DNA of 64,000 nt from Vibrio splendidus (GCF_001557875.1 NZ_LNRF01000002.1:1-64000), one strand, 5' to 3'. Counted from the stretch's first letter, positions 25,412 through 34,562 are shown. Made by a program: numbers and translations. The notes: a model not told the origin generated them from the letters alone.

Positions 25412-26884
25412 CTAAAGGTAACGGCTTCTTAGGTGGTCTTTGAAGTATTGTGCATTCAAGGTTTCACCGGTTGCGCCTTTCACCAAATCATCGGTGGTAA
25501 GCAGGCTGCCTTTGCTCCAAATATTCGATTCTAACCAAGTGAAGATAGGCGATAGATCACCGCTTTCAATCACTGAGTTCACATCGACCGTTTTCTTCAT
25601 TGAAGCCATGAACTGAGCCGCGTACATCGCACCTAGTGTGTAAGATGGGAAGTAACCGAATGCGCCGTCTGTCCAGTGTATATCTTGCATACAGCCGTTT
25701 GTGAAATTATCTTGAGTGCTTAAACCAAGGTAAGACTGCATCTTGGTATTCCATAACTCTGGAACGTCGGTATGTTTGATCTTACCGTTGATCAAGTCAC
25801 GCTCAATCTCGTAACGCAGGATAACGTGTGCAGGGTAGGTGAGTTCATCAGCATCGACACGGATGAAGTCTTTTTTCACGCGAGTGTAGATCTTCTGGAA
25901 GTTCTCTTTTTCAAACTCTGAGCCTGAGAATTGCTGACCAGCTAAGTTCGCTAAGTGTCCAATGAACGGGTCACTGCGGCCTACTTGCATCTCGAAGAAC
26001 AAAGATTGAGATTCATGGATGCCCATAGAACGAGCTTCGCCTGCCGGCTGGCCTGCTAGATGTTTTGGTAGGCCTTGTTCGTAACGCGCGTGCCCTGTTT
26101 CATGTACAATACCCATTAAGCTTTGAACGAATTCAGCTTCATCGTAACGAGTCGTGATACGTACGTCTGAAGGGACGCCGCCGCAGAATGGGTGAACACT
26201 TTCATCCAATCGGCCGTGTTCGAAGTCGAACTGAAGCAGCTTCATGACTTCTAAACCAAGTGCTTTCTGCTTCTCGGTCGAGTAGATGCCAGATGGCGCA
26301 TTAAATTGCTCGCTCGATTGCTTTTCGATCACTTCGTCAATCAGGCTTGGCAGCCAAGTTTTAACGTCTGCAAACAGGGTATCAAGTGAAGCAGAGCTGG
26401 TGCCCGGTTCATAGATATCCAGCATGGCATCATAAGGCGTTAGGTTTGCTGCATCGGCGCGGATCTGCGCTTCTTCACGAGACAGCTCAACCACTTCACG
26501 CCAGTTCTTTTCGAAACCAACCCAGTCGTTGTTACCACGTTGGCTACGCCATGCATGTTCACACTTTGAGCCTGCTAGAGATTTAGCTTCAACCAGCTTT
26601 TCTGGGAGTAGGTTGGCTTGTTGCCATTGGCGTTTGATTTCACGAAGTGACGATTGTTGTTCGCTATTTAGTGCTTCGTTCTCAGCGTCTGAAATCCAAT
26701 CACCAAGCTGTGGTTGAGTCATTAAGCCGTGAATATGAACAGAGAGTTCGGCCATGGCTTCGCTACGTGCTTGGTTACCACCTGCAGGCATCATTGAAGC
26801 TTGGTCCCAACCACAAATAGAGGCTAGGTGTTGAAAGCGTGAACATTTTTGAGAGTGTTCGACTAGTTTTTTGAATGCGCTCAT
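25412..26884 (-). CDS. M32-family metallocarboxypeptidase (Taq type)
   Basis: The 490-residue protein belongs to the M32 carboxypeptidases, which remove C-terminal residues from peptides in the cytosol. The zinc motif HETGH is at residues 261-265 (counting from ATG 26884), with downstream family motifs GIHESQSLFFEMQVGRS (the third zinc ligand is in this segment), ELTYPAHVILRYEIE and YFPSYTLGAMYAAQ. An open frame reaches ATG 26947, but MSAFKKLVEHSQKC at 26884 gives the normal N-terminus for the family and follows a purine-rich AAGAGTAG. It stands alone. Confidence 0.92.
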   Translation of the reverse strand: MSAFKKLVEHSQKCSRFQHLASICGWDQASMMPAGGNQARSEAMAELSVHIHGLMTQPQLGDWISDAENEALNSEQQSSLREIKRQWQQANLLPEKLVEAKSLAGSKCEHAWRSQRGNNDWVGFEKNWREVVELSREEAQIRADAANLTPYDAMLDIYEPGTSSASLDTLFADVKTWLPSLIDEVIEKQSSEQFNAPSGIYSTEKQKALGLEVMKLLQFDFEHGRLDESVHPFCGGVPSDVRITTRYDEAEFVQSLMGIVHETGHARYEQGLPKHLAGQPAGEARSMGIHESQSLFFEMQVGRSDPFIGHLANLAGQQFSGSEFEKENFQKIYTRVKKDFIRVDADELTYPAHVILRYEIERDLINGKIKHTDVPELWNTKMQSYLGLSTQDNFTNGCMQDIHWTDGAFGYFPSYTLGAMYAAQFMASMKKTVDVNSVIESGDLSPIFTWLESNIWSKGSLLTTDDLVKGATGETLNAQYFKDHLRSRYL

Positions 26885-27182
26885 TTGACTACTCTTAATT
26901 TGGTTTCTGTAAATGATCCTTAGGGCTGCGTCAGCGTTAAGGTTCATCTCTCATGTACTTTGATTATGGCTCTACTCTTAAAAGACGCTGACCTTCGTAG
27001 TCGAAGATATAGCGAGAAAAGCATGAGGCGGTATGATGCCTTGAATTTACTATTTCTTAACAAATTAAACTGTTCTATTGTGCACAAAATCAGTGAGTTG
27101 TATAGCTGGTGGTAATTGTTGCTTGCGAATTGTTCAGATACACGGTATTGATGATAGATCGCTGAACAAGAATGACAATGAT

Positions 27183-27818
27183 ATGGATATTTTGAACTTT
27201 GAGGCATTTGTAATTGCCATCACTATTTTAACGCTAACGCCGGGCTTAGATACGGCTTTGGTGATTCGTAATACCAGCCGCTCTGGCTTAGCTGACGGTT
27301 GTATGACGAGCTTTGGTATTTGTAGCGGCTTGTATGTGCACGCGTTTTTCTCTGCTGTGGGTATTTCTGCAATTCTCGCCCAGTCTGCTGAACTCTTCCA
27401 AGCCGTTAAGATGGTGGGTGCGGTTTACCTAATCTGGCTTGGCTTAAGTAGTTTGCGAGCTTTGATGAAAAACGGTGGTGGTTTGAAGGTCGGTGAACAA
27501 GCTCAGCAGGCTTACAGTGCTAAGCGTTCTTTGCGTGAAGGCTTTCTGTCTAATGTTCTTAACCCAAAAACGGCGGTTTTCTATTTGGCTTTTCTGCCTC
27601 AATTTGTAAACCCTGAAGGCTCGCCTTTATTGCAATCTATGTTGATGGCTTCAGTCCACTTTGTGATTGCGATGGTGTGGCAATGTGGTTTAGCTGGTGC
27701 TCTTAATTCCGCTAAAAATTTGCTCAAGAACGCGAGTTTTATGAAGTGGATGGAAGGCGTGACGGGTATGGTGCTGGTTGGGCTAGGTGTTAAGCTTTTG
27801 ATGGAAGAGCCTGTGTAG
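27183..27818 (+). CDS. LysE/RhtB-family amino-acid exporter
   Basis: The 211-residue inner-membrane protein has the LysE/RhtB pattern: a first helix ending TLTPGLDTALVIRNT (in the family P-G-P/L-x), GLADGCMTSFGICSG, then AVYLIWLGLSSLR, and LSNVLNPKTAVFYLAFLPQFV before the last two helices. Such proteins export amino acids such as threonine, homoserine or leucine. The substrate is not predictable. ATG 27183 is the family start, although the frame is open upstream to 27078. The gene is divergent from the M32 peptidase, 298 bp away. Confidence 0.9.
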   Translation: MDILNFEAFVIAITILTLTPGLDTALVIRNTSRSGLADGCMTSFGICSGLYVHAFFSAVGISAILAQSAELFQAVKMVGAVYLIWLGLSSLRALMKNGGGLKVGEQAQQAYSAKRSLREGFLSNVLNPKTAVFYLAFLPQFVNPEGSPLLQSMLMASVHFVIAMVWQCGLAGALNSAKNLLKNASFMKWMEGVTGMVLVGLGVKLLMEEPV

Positions 27819-27850
27819 TTCACCGTTTCCAGTTGAACATGAATATATGA

Positions 27851-27885
27851 AAGCCCACGACGTATCGTGGGCTTTGTGCTTTATT
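27851..27885. terminator. Terminator between LysE and aerolysin genes
   Basis: A perfect 10-bp stem, AAGCCCACGA and TCGTGGGCTT, with loop CGTA, is followed by TGTGCTTTATT. The two genes converge here. Confidence 0.8.
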
Positions 27886-27923
27886 ACTTGTAGATCTTGT
27901 ACCGATCTTATTCAACAGCGCAG

Positions 27924-29402
27924 TTATTCAACGACGCTAATGTTCATCTCTGCACCTTCGAAACCTAAGTCACTCAACTCATCAGCATTGAAGTTGGTGG
28001 TAACTTCGATGTCGCCAATGCGCTCAGTAGATTCGTTGACGGAATCAGTACTTCTTTTGCTGCGTAGATTGTTGGCAATCGGTGTTGCTTGGCCAATTTC
28101 AATGGTGCCTGCAAATTGAGAGTCTGCGTAGAAATCACCCGATACGTAAGAGTGGAAGGGACGTAAGCTTCCACCTGTTGCGTATTGCATGCTAGATAAG
28201 CCCGCTTCTTTAATTGCCCAGCCCCAGTCCCACCATTTGGTTTCACCTGGAATGTATCGGTGATCCCATTGGTAGCGAATGTCTGCCGATTTATCACTGC
28301 CGCGACCCATAGTGAAGGTGTGGGCTTTGTAAGGGCGGTTGTCCGGATGTGTGTGCCATGCGTTGCCACCCCAACGAAGGAAGCCGTTAAACTCCACATC
28401 GTAACTAATATCAGCGTTGAATCGGTACGGGTAGGAGATACTTGAACGATACAACTCGACTCGAATCGGCAGCTCTGAGTTTGCTGGAACCATTGGGCGC
28501 GCTTGAAGTGTCACTTGCTCGCTAGTGGAGCCACCATTAGATTTAGAGAAGCTTTGGTTTGCTTCGAATTTAATGGTGAGCTTGGTTTCGCCAACAAGAG
28601 GCCACTTAAACGTATTCTCTGTTTGAACGCTTTGTGAGAATCCATAGCTGTTTGTTTTCGACCAGTTTGTTGATTCATCCACTTTCAGGTCGACAACCAC
28701 TTGCTGAGCGATATTACTGTTGTTTCTTGCCGTCGCGTAAACCGTTTTCACTAGTTCACGGTCTGATTCGACAACATCGCCATGCCAAAAGTTGTCGTCG
28801 TTAACGGTGTATGCAAAGTTGTCGACGGTGATTTTAGTTTTTTCCCCACAGCGGTAACCGCTACAAGAACCACTATTGTTCCCTTGTATCACCCAGCTGT
28901 CACCAGAGCGGTTGATCGTCATGTCTTCACCCACGTACTGGCTATTATTGCCGCCAACCCATGCGTAACCTAGGTTATGAGCTAGATAGCTTAGTGGGCG
29001 AACAAAATCATTACGGTTATTGACCAACTCATATTGAACATCTAACTCGCTACCTTCTGGAACTGATTTAGCAGAGTAGTTTGGAATCTCAGACTGGTCA
29101 TTGTTCGGATAACAGAACGTTTTGCCGTTGGTTGTATCTTGTTTAATAAGGCCATTGTATCCCGGCCCCATGATCACCCAGTTTCCTTTTAAGCCTGTGA
29201 TCTGCCAAGTGCCCATTCTAGCCAGTAAAGCACTCTTTTGCTCTTCGGCTTCGAAACGGTCTAACGGGCGATAGCCAGAGCGACATACATCGTCACCAAG
29301 TTGGTCATGGACTATTTGGTCTGGGTAAATTTTTGCGTTTACGCCAGTAGATAGAACGGACAACACTGCGGTTGCTAAGAGACTTCTGTTTATTCGGATC
29401 AT
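27924..29402 (-). CDS. Proaerolysin-family pore-forming toxin
   Basis: The 492-residue preprotein follows Aeromonas proaerolysin over its whole length. It has a signal peptide cut after GVNA, before KIYPDQIVHDQL. Domain 1 (about residues 25-105) has CRSGYRPLDRFEAEEQKS. Then come WVIMGPGYNGLIKQ, SYLAHNLGYAWVGGNNSQYVGEDM and GYRCGEKTKI (receptor-binding domain 2), the stem segment TNWSKTNSYGFSQSV with KWPLVGETKL, and WGGNAWHTHPDNRP and WDHRYIPGETKWWDW. A basic site, LRSKRSTDS near residue 448, corresponds to the activation site of aerolysin; cleavage there frees the C-terminal peptide and allows heptameric pores in GPI-anchored-protein-bearing membranes. ATG 29402 is chosen because GAGGGAA lies 8-9 bases before it. 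No frameshift or missing part is seen, so it should be functional. Confidence 0.95.
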   Translation of the reverse strand: MIRINRSLLATAVLSVLSTGVNAKIYPDQIVHDQLGDDVCRSGYRPLDRFEAEEQKSALLARMGTWQITGLKGNWVIMGPGYNGLIKQDTTNGKTFCYPNNDQSEIPNYSAKSVPEGSELDVQYELVNNRNDFVRPLSYLAHNLGYAWVGGNNSQYVGEDMTINRSGDSWVIQGNNSGSCSGYRCGEKTKITVDNFAYTVNDDNFWHGDVVESDRELVKTVYATARNNSNIAQQVVVDLKVDESTNWSKTNSYGFSQSVQTENTFKWPLVGETKLTIKFEANQSFSKSNGGSTSEQVTLQARPMVPANSELPIRVELYRSSISYPYRFNADISYDVEFNGFLRWGGNAWHTHPDNRPYKAHTFTMGRGSDKSADIRYQWDHRYIPGETKWWDWGWAIKEAGLSSMQYATGGSLRPFHSYVSGDFYADSQFAGTIEIGQATPIANNLRSKRSTDSVNESTERIGDIEVTTNFNADELSDLGFEGAEMNISVVE

Positions 29403-29951
29403 TAACAATTCCCTCATTTGTAATTTTTCTATTTTGATAATGTTTTTTGTGCCATGCAGTTAACAAGACAAGTTCACTTTTTCATGTTGATAAATAGATA
29501 GATACTGAAAAGGGTTGAATTAATTTACCTTTTAAATTCAAAGGTTTGTATTGTTTGATTTGTTTTTTGGTGAAAGGGGGCTGTAACTAAAAAGAAAATG
29601 TTTGATGAGGCTCAAAGCGTTTTTAGAAAAATGAGGAGCTATGATTGATACATTAACGTCAAATAGCTTTTGACGTAGTCTATCGCGAGAGAAATGAATG
29701 GTTAAGTACGAGAGGAGACATATTATTCACATCGTTTTTATTTGATTTAAATATCAACAGTGAAGCGGTAAATGAGACTGGATGATTAAATTTAATCCGT
29801 TGTTTTGAACATTCGATTAATTGAATGTTTAAAAAGCGAGAAATTTATATTGGTGCAGCAATATAAATACCCATTCATTTTTTATGTGTAATATTCAGAA
29901 CGGTGTTAATTAAAACTAAATGAATTTAGCTGGAGGTCAAATGGCGATAAA
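29403..29951. other. Long AT-rich region between aerolysin gene and ToxR-like pair
   Basis: The 549-bp region is upstream of the toxin gene and downstream of the regulator pair, all on the minus strand. It is unusually AT-rich, with repeated ATTTAAAT, TTGATT and AAATTTAA-like stretches that could be regulator sites. The end of the regulator pair shows no good terminator, so readthrough into the toxin is possible. No gene seen. Confidence 0.55.
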
Positions 29952-30413
29952 TTATCGCTTAGCCAAAAGTTGTGTTCTTCCTGTATTACATGTTCGTATG
30001 ATGGCGAATAAATCATTCGAACTTAAGATATCAATCTTTACCGTTAATGGGTCATTGTTGATAAGTAGGTAGGGCGACAATAAGCTGTCATTCATGGTTT
30101 TATTTATTTTTTGCACGGAGACTAAATCGATAGTGCCTGCTATTGAAAAGAATATGGATTGAGAAGGACTAGCTTCTCCTCTAAATCGTAGAACAATCGG
30201 CTCGGGCATGTTGTCGTCTTGAACGGACATTAGGTGCAGCACCTTGTTATCACTTATTTTGGTTAGTCCATCAGTTCGCAATACATTTCCATCTAACACA
30301 AGGTCCACCACGCTATGTTGGTAGCGATGTTCTTCTTTTGGTTGGGGCGAAGGGATACTCCATATCCCAACCAATAAAACAAATGCAGAAATGAGCGCAA
30401 CGATTGGCATCAT
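29952..30413 (-). CDS. Small membrane partner of ToxR-like regulator (ToxS/TcpH/VtrC-like)
   Basis: The 153-residue protein has one N-terminal helix (VALISAFVLLVGIWSI) and a periplasmic domain of about 125 residues with beta-strand pattern (VVDLVLDGNVLRTDGLTKI, PIVLRFRGEASPSQSIFFSIAGTIDLVSV, LTVKIDILSSNDLFAIIRTC). Its ATG overlaps the regulator stop (ATGA), so the two are made together. In ToxR/ToxS, TcpP/TcpH and VtrA/VtrC the second gene codes for such a protein, which forms a periplasmic sensor with the first. I find no close sequence match and rely on size, topology and overlap. It is too divergent to be ToxS itself. Confidence 0.7.
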   Translation of the reverse strand: MMPIVALISAFVLLVGIWSIPSPQPKEEHRYQHSVVDLVLDGNVLRTDGLTKISDNKVLHLMSVQDDNMPEPIVLRFRGEASPSQSIFFSIAGTIDLVSVQKINKTMNDSLLSPYLLINNDPLTVKIDILSSNDLFAIIRTCNTGRTQLLAKR

Positions 30414-31216
30414 AATTGACCTCTTTCTAAGAATAGGGCCAGTTCGGTACTGGCTTGATCTAGTTGGGTTGGCGTGTAAAAGATGTTGACGGACTGGCGT
30501 GTGGCTTTGTTGAGAATAGAGAGCTCAGAATATTCAACTTCTTCGCTAATGTATGCCACGCAATCACATTGATACTGATAGAGAATGCTTTCTAGCTCTG
30601 GCGTCATCGTCATTTCAGGGGCTTGGAAAACTTGTATTTGACCTATCCACTGGTCACTGAGCCGGTTAACGGGGTTGATATCGCTGAGGTTTCTCTCATT
30701 AACCTTTGCAAAAGCCAATAACGCTGATGCCAGCAGTAAGCAGCCAGTGGTGAAGTAGCACAACTTGTTTCGGCCTTCAGATGTGGGAAAGTAAGTCGAT
30801 GAATTTTTGTTAGGGTTAGGTTCGACTGCAGCTGATACACTGATAGCAATACCATTATTGCCGACAGGTATTAGGCTGCTCGCTGCGGCAAGGGGAGTTG
30901 TGGCTGCATTATTGACGGGCGAGTCGATCACCACGCACTCATCGATAAGGCGATAGCCCACCTTAGGAACAGTGACGATTGGGGTTTCTTTGATGCCTAA
31001 TCTAACGAACCCTTGGCGCAGTAAACTTATACTTTTCGCTAATGACGTATCCCCTATGAACTCGTTTCCCCAAGCGAAGCTAATAATATCTTGTTTGTTA
31101 ACAATATCGGGTGAGTTTTTATGTAATAACTCCAGAACTCGAGTTTCACGGTATCCTACTTTAATAGAACGCTCATCGTTATAAATACGGTTTTTAATCG
31201 GGTCGAATCTGATCAT
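30410..31216 (-). CDS. ToxR-like transmembrane winged-helix regulator
   Basis: The 268-residue protein has an OmpR/ToxR-type winged helix at residues 3-95 (RIYNDERSIKVGYRETRVLELLH, then IISFAWG, LAKSISLLRQGF and TVPKVGYRL). The linker is about 50 residues, followed by one membrane helix about 150-168 (YFTTGCLLLASALLAFA) and a periplasmic domain of about 100 residues. That domain contains a CDC pair (YQCDCVAY), which might respond to redox or form a disulphide. ToxR family members act in the inner membrane, sensing bile or other signals and binding DNA directly. The next gene overlaps it and the toxin gene follows. Control of the toxin is an inference. Confidence 0.85.
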   Translation of the reverse strand: MIRFDPIKNRIYNDERSIKVGYRETRVLELLHKNSPDIVNKQDIISFAWGNEFIGDTSLAKSISLLRQGFVRLGIKETPIVTVPKVGYRLIDECVVIDSPVNNAATTPLAAASSLIPVGNNGIAISVSAAVEPNPNKNSSTYFPTSEGRNKLCYFTTGCLLLASALLAFAKVNERNLSDINPVNRLSDQWIGQIQVFQAPEMTMTPELESILYQYQCDCVAYISEEVEYSELSILNKATRQSVNIFYTPTQLDQASTELALFLERGQL

Positions 31217-31550
31217 ATAGCCAACGTTTTATTTTTATTATAATTCTCTCTACAATGTAGATGACTATAAACTGACTAATATATGAATTAAAGTCACATG
31301 TTTTATTCTTCTGGTTTTTTGTGTCGTTGAAACAAAAAGAAATTTAATATGTTTGTGACAAAACGCCTGACACCAACACACAATCTGTTAAATATAAGTA
31401 ATGTCTAATTAAGTGTTGGTTTTATTAGTGTCCTTTTTAGTAGCCATCTATTGGATTTATTAAATCGCATAGTAGTCGATTTAATATCTTGTTATTTATA
31501 AGGGTATATGTACTGCATAATAATTTAAGACGTTTAGTTATGTGATGAAA
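31217..31550. other. Leader region of the ToxR-like gene
   Basis: The region upstream of the regulator holds an inverted repeat, ACCAACAC (31372-31379) and GTGTTGGT (31413-31420), with a 33-base loop. It lies 156-204 bp before the regulator ATG, a plausible operator distance. No gene seen. Confidence 0.5.
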
Positions 31551-31580
31551 ATAAAAAAGCCCGCAGTTGAGTACGGGCTT
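31551..31580 (-). terminator. Terminator after riboswitch-controlled AGCS gene
   Basis: On the minus strand AAGCCCG and CGGGCTT form a 7-bp stem and are followed by TTTTAT. Confidence 0.85.
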
Positions 31581-31599
31581 GGTATTCAATCAATTCAAG

Positions 31600-32970
31600 T
31601 TACGCTTTAACTGCTTCACAATCATTTGAAGACGTTAACGGTTTGAAGAATAGCTTGGTTTCTTCGATAACAACGTGGCGCAGCAAGATGAGCCCGATTA
31701 GGTTCGGAATTGCCATTAGGCCATTCACGATATCGGCCATTATCCAGATCATGTCGAGCTTTAAGAATGCACCAGAAGCAACCAAGGCGATGAAGATGAT
31801 CTTGTAAGGCAATACTGCTTTGGTACCTAGCAAGAACACAACACAGCGCTCACCGTAGTAGTTCCAACCTAAAATTGTTGTAAACGCAAAGAAGATTAGG
31901 CCTACAGAAACCAACATAGGGCCAAGGGTATCTGCGTTTAGGCCAATAGCAAATGCATGAGTGGTCATCGCAGCACCAGAAAGGTCAGTCTGCCAAGCGC
32001 CTGTTAAGATAAGCGCCAAACCTGTCATCGTACAGATGATGATGGTATCGAAGAAGGTACCTGTCATAGAGACAAGACCTTGTTTCACACATGAGTCTGT
32101 TTTAGCTGCTGCTGCAGCCATTGGTGCACTACCTAGACCAGATTCGTTCGAGAACACACCTCGAGCAATACCAGATTGGATAGCAAGCATGATGCTCGCA
32201 CCAAAGAAACCACCTGTTGCCGCTGTATTGGTAAACGCAGAGGTAACAACAAGGGTAATGGCATTCAGCAGTTGGTCTGCATTTGAAATCAGAACGCTTA
32301 AACACGCGACGATGTACATAACCGCCATAGTCGGAACGACTTTCCCTGCCACCTTAGCGATAGATTGAATACCACCAAGGGTTACAACCGCCACTAATAT
32401 CGTAAGAACGACAGCAGACATCTCACGAGAAGCACCAAATGAGATTTGAGTTGCGTCTAAGATAGCGTTTACTTGTGGGAAGGTACCGATACCGAAGCAA
32501 GCAACACCGAGCGCGAAGACAGCGAACATTACCGCCAAGATTCGTGAGCCGACACCGTATTGCAGGTAGTACATTGGGCCGCCAACCATTTCGCCATTGC
32601 TATCGGTTCTGCGGTATTTAACGGCGAGTAGACATTCTGCGTATTTGGTCGCCATACCAAATACAGCGGCAAGCCACATCCAGAATAGGGCACCAGGGCC
32701 ACCAATCTTGATTGCGGTCGCTACACCCACGATGTTACCTGTACCAATGGTTGCTGAAAGTGCAGTACACAAAGCCGCGAAACTCGATATGTCACCTGTA
32801 CCGGATTTGTCTTTGCTGAACACCATTTTCAGTGCGGTTGGGAGGTGTCTAAACTGGAGTAAGCCTAAGCGAAAAGTAAAGTAGATACCTGTACCCACTA
32901 GCAAAATAAGCAGTGGTGGTCCCCAAACGAATTGGTTGATGGTTTGTAGTGTAGCTTGTAGGTGGTTCAT
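31600..32970 (-). CDS. AGCS-family alanine/glycine:cation symporter
   Basis: The 456-residue inner-membrane protein has about eleven helices and the marks of the alanine or glycine:sodium symporters: SATIGTGNIVGVATAIKIGGPGALFWMW, GGPMYYLQYGVGS, FSNESGLGSAPMAAAAAKT and FAFTTILGWNYYGERC. It takes up alanine or glycine with Na+. A tandem glycine riboswitch lies in its leader, as known for the homologous V. cholerae gene, which supports glycine as a substrate. High glycine should then affect expression. It ends at a strong terminator. Confidence 0.93.
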   Translation of the reverse strand: MNHLQATLQTINQFVWGPPLLILLVGTGIYFTFRLGLLQFRHLPTALKMVFSKDKSGTGDISSFAALCTALSATIGTGNIVGVATAIKIGGPGALFWMWLAAVFGMATKYAECLLAVKYRRTDSNGEMVGGPMYYLQYGVGSRILAVMFAVFALGVACFGIGTFPQVNAILDATQISFGASREMSAVVLTILVAVVTLGGIQSIAKVAGKVVPTMAVMYIVACLSVLISNADQLLNAITLVVTSAFTNTAATGGFFGASIMLAIQSGIARGVFSNESGLGSAPMAAAAAKTDSCVKQGLVSMTGTFFDTIIICTMTGLALILTGAWQTDLSGAAMTTHAFAIGLNADTLGPMLVSVGLIFFAFTTILGWNYYGERCVVFLLGTKAVLPYKIIFIALVASGAFLKLDMIWIMADIVNGLMAIPNLIGLILLRHVVIEETKLFFKPLTSSNDCEAVKA

Positions 32971-33105
32971 AGATTCCCCTTAATAAATTAAAAATTTAAG
33001 GAGAAGAGGGAAGGCAGTGCAGATCACAGGGATCGGGAGCACTACTTAATACATACGGATTTCTAGATAGAATTCTTTTGTTAATTAAGGCTGTTGCTTT
33101 CCACT

Positions 33106-33336
33106 CCTCTGTCCTTTTGCCTGAGAGTTTCACTTAGCGAATCACTTATAGATAAGTAACGGGCACTAAGCTTGCTCCTTCGGCGACCGATCTAACGGTT
33201 CTCTCCAGAGGTTCCTCCAACGACAGTCCTCACTTTTCTGGATTTCTCCAGCATAAAGCACCTGAAAGATTTACTTCTTCGGCGGGTCAATCTAACTAAA
33301 TGTTAATATTTAGTTAAAAACCACTCTCCTGCAGTC
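33106..33336 (-). promoter_or_regulatory. Tandem glycine riboswitch
   Basis: Read on the minus strand, two aptamers follow one another. The first has GGAGAG at its 5' end, then CGCCGAAGAAGTAA and CTTTCAGGTGC, and ends with GGACTG. The second has GGAGAGA, CGCCGAAGGAGCAA, AACTCTCAGGCAAAAGGACAGAG. Both core motifs (CGCCGA and CTCTCAGG) are those of the gcvT/glycine class, arranged in tandem with a short linker. The AGCS symporter start lies about 135 bases downstream. Confidence 0.94.
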
Positions 33337-33519
33337 TTCATCGGAACAATTACCTAAATAATTAGGTAATCTGTAGGCGTATCCTAGATCATATAAAATG
33401 TGATGTCAGCTACAAAATATCTGTTTGCACAAATGTTGTTCAACTAAATGATCAAACAACGAGTCTCTGACGTAACTTGCTTATTTAAATGGTATAAAAT
33501 AGAGAAACAAGGAGGAGTT

Positions 33520-33678
33520 ATGACTCGACTAATAGCGATTGTTTTTTTATTGGCTTTGGCATTTGTACTATTTCGTTACCGGACAAACGAAAAACTGCAA
33601 AAAGGGGTAGTGATAGTTATCGTTAGCAGCTTCCTTTTGTATACTGCCAGCTTGATGATTTCGGAGTTAACTCGTTAA
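33520..33678 (+). CDS. Small membrane protein, 52 residues
   Basis: ATG 33520 follows a very strong ribosome binding site, AAGGAGGAG. The product has two hydrophobic helices, LIAIVFLLALAFVLFRY and VVIVIVSSFLLYTASLMI, separated by a short basic loop (RTNEKLQKG). Similar tiny proteins occur in vibrios without known function. The longer frame from 33448 lacks a good start. It is the only gene between the riboswitch and the coiled-coil protein. Confidence 0.7.
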   Translation: MTRLIAIVFLLALAFVLFRYRTNEKLQKGVVIVIVSSFLLYTASLMISELTR

Positions 33679-33827
33679 ACCTCTCTGTAAACAGTTGGGA
33701 TGAATGTGTTAGCAAAGCTTAAGTGCTTCTGGCTTGAGCGATAGGTTTAACTGAGCCTACACTATCAGTATTGGCATTAGTGCCAGTGACCGCGTAACGT
33801 TAAACAAATTTTTGGGAGTACCCGCTA

Positions 33828-34562
33828 GTGAACCAGCAATCTGGACAAAGCGAACAAGATGAAGTGGTTGTTATTGAAGAACGCGATAAGCGCAGTCAGC
33901 TCTATATAGGCATTGCTGCGGTTATAGGTTTAGCACTGGGTGGCTTAATCGGTTCTACAGTCACGGCTTCGAAGTGGGAGTCCACTTATCAGGTACTCGA
34001 AACTCGTTATCAAGAACTGCGTGATAGCAAAACACAATTGATGACATCCGTTGAAGCGAAAGTGGCTAAAGTCGATACCGAAATCGATGCGAAAGTAGAA
34101 GCCGCTCTAGTACAACAAACAGAAGAACATCAAAAAGAACTCCAAGAATTAGCGAAACAGTCTTCGGTTTTAGAGAAGGCGAACTACTCGTTAGAGCAAC
34201 AGCTAAACGAACAGAAGCAGACGTTAGAGCAAACTCAGCAAGACAATCAAAAGCTTAATCGTCAGGCTGACATGCAATCGACTTTATTTGAGCGTTCGCG
34301 TGAAGTTTTCCGAAAAGAATTACAGATTTCTCAAGAACTTGAAAAGCTAGAGAAAGAAAGAGATCAACTCGAGCAGAACCTTGGTTCTCTTAAGAAAGCG
34401 TGTGATGTGTTCTTAGATGGCACTTCATGGGATGCGAAATCTGACGCGTGTGAGAAGCAAGACAACGCAAATTCTCGCCTAAGTGACATTAGACAAATGA
34501 TTGAAGTCCACACCATGGACCTCAAGCAGATCAAAGCGCTTACTGAAGAGATGGGTCTATAA
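33828..34562 (+). CDS. Membrane-anchored coiled-coil protein
   Basis: The 244-residue product starts with an acidic tail, then one helix (IGIAAVIGLALGGLIGSTV, residues 27-45), followed by a long coiled coil from about 55 to 180 (heptads rich in Glu, Gln, Leu) and a C-terminal helical part with two cysteines (KKACDVF and SDACEKQ). Proteins like this are often called chromosome partitioning proteins in vibrios by automatic annotation, with no support. The start is GTG 33828 following TTTGGGAGTACC. I cannot assign a function; by topology it should be inner-membrane bound, with the coil probably in the periplasm. Confidence 0.72.
   Translation: MNQQSGQSEQDEVVVIEERDKRSQLYIGIAAVIGLALGGLIGSTVTASKWESTYQVLETRYQELRDSKTQLMTSVEAKVAKVDTEIDAKVEAALVQQTEEHQKELQELAKQSSVLEKANYSLEQQLNEQKQTLEQTQQDNQKLNRQADMQSTLFERSREVFRKELQISQELEKLEKERDQLEQNLGSLKKACDVFLDGTSWDAKSDACEKQDNANSRLSDIRQMIEVHTMDLKQIKALTEEMGL

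Noticed and set aside
26944..27207. 87-codon open frame between the M32 and LysE genes
   Set aside because: It overlaps the start of the LysE gene on the other strand, and has no family or ribosome binding site.
27974..28399. 141-codon frame within the aerolysin gene, same strand and other frame
   Set aside because: The aerolysin frame is certain over this entire length; the other frame is a shadow.
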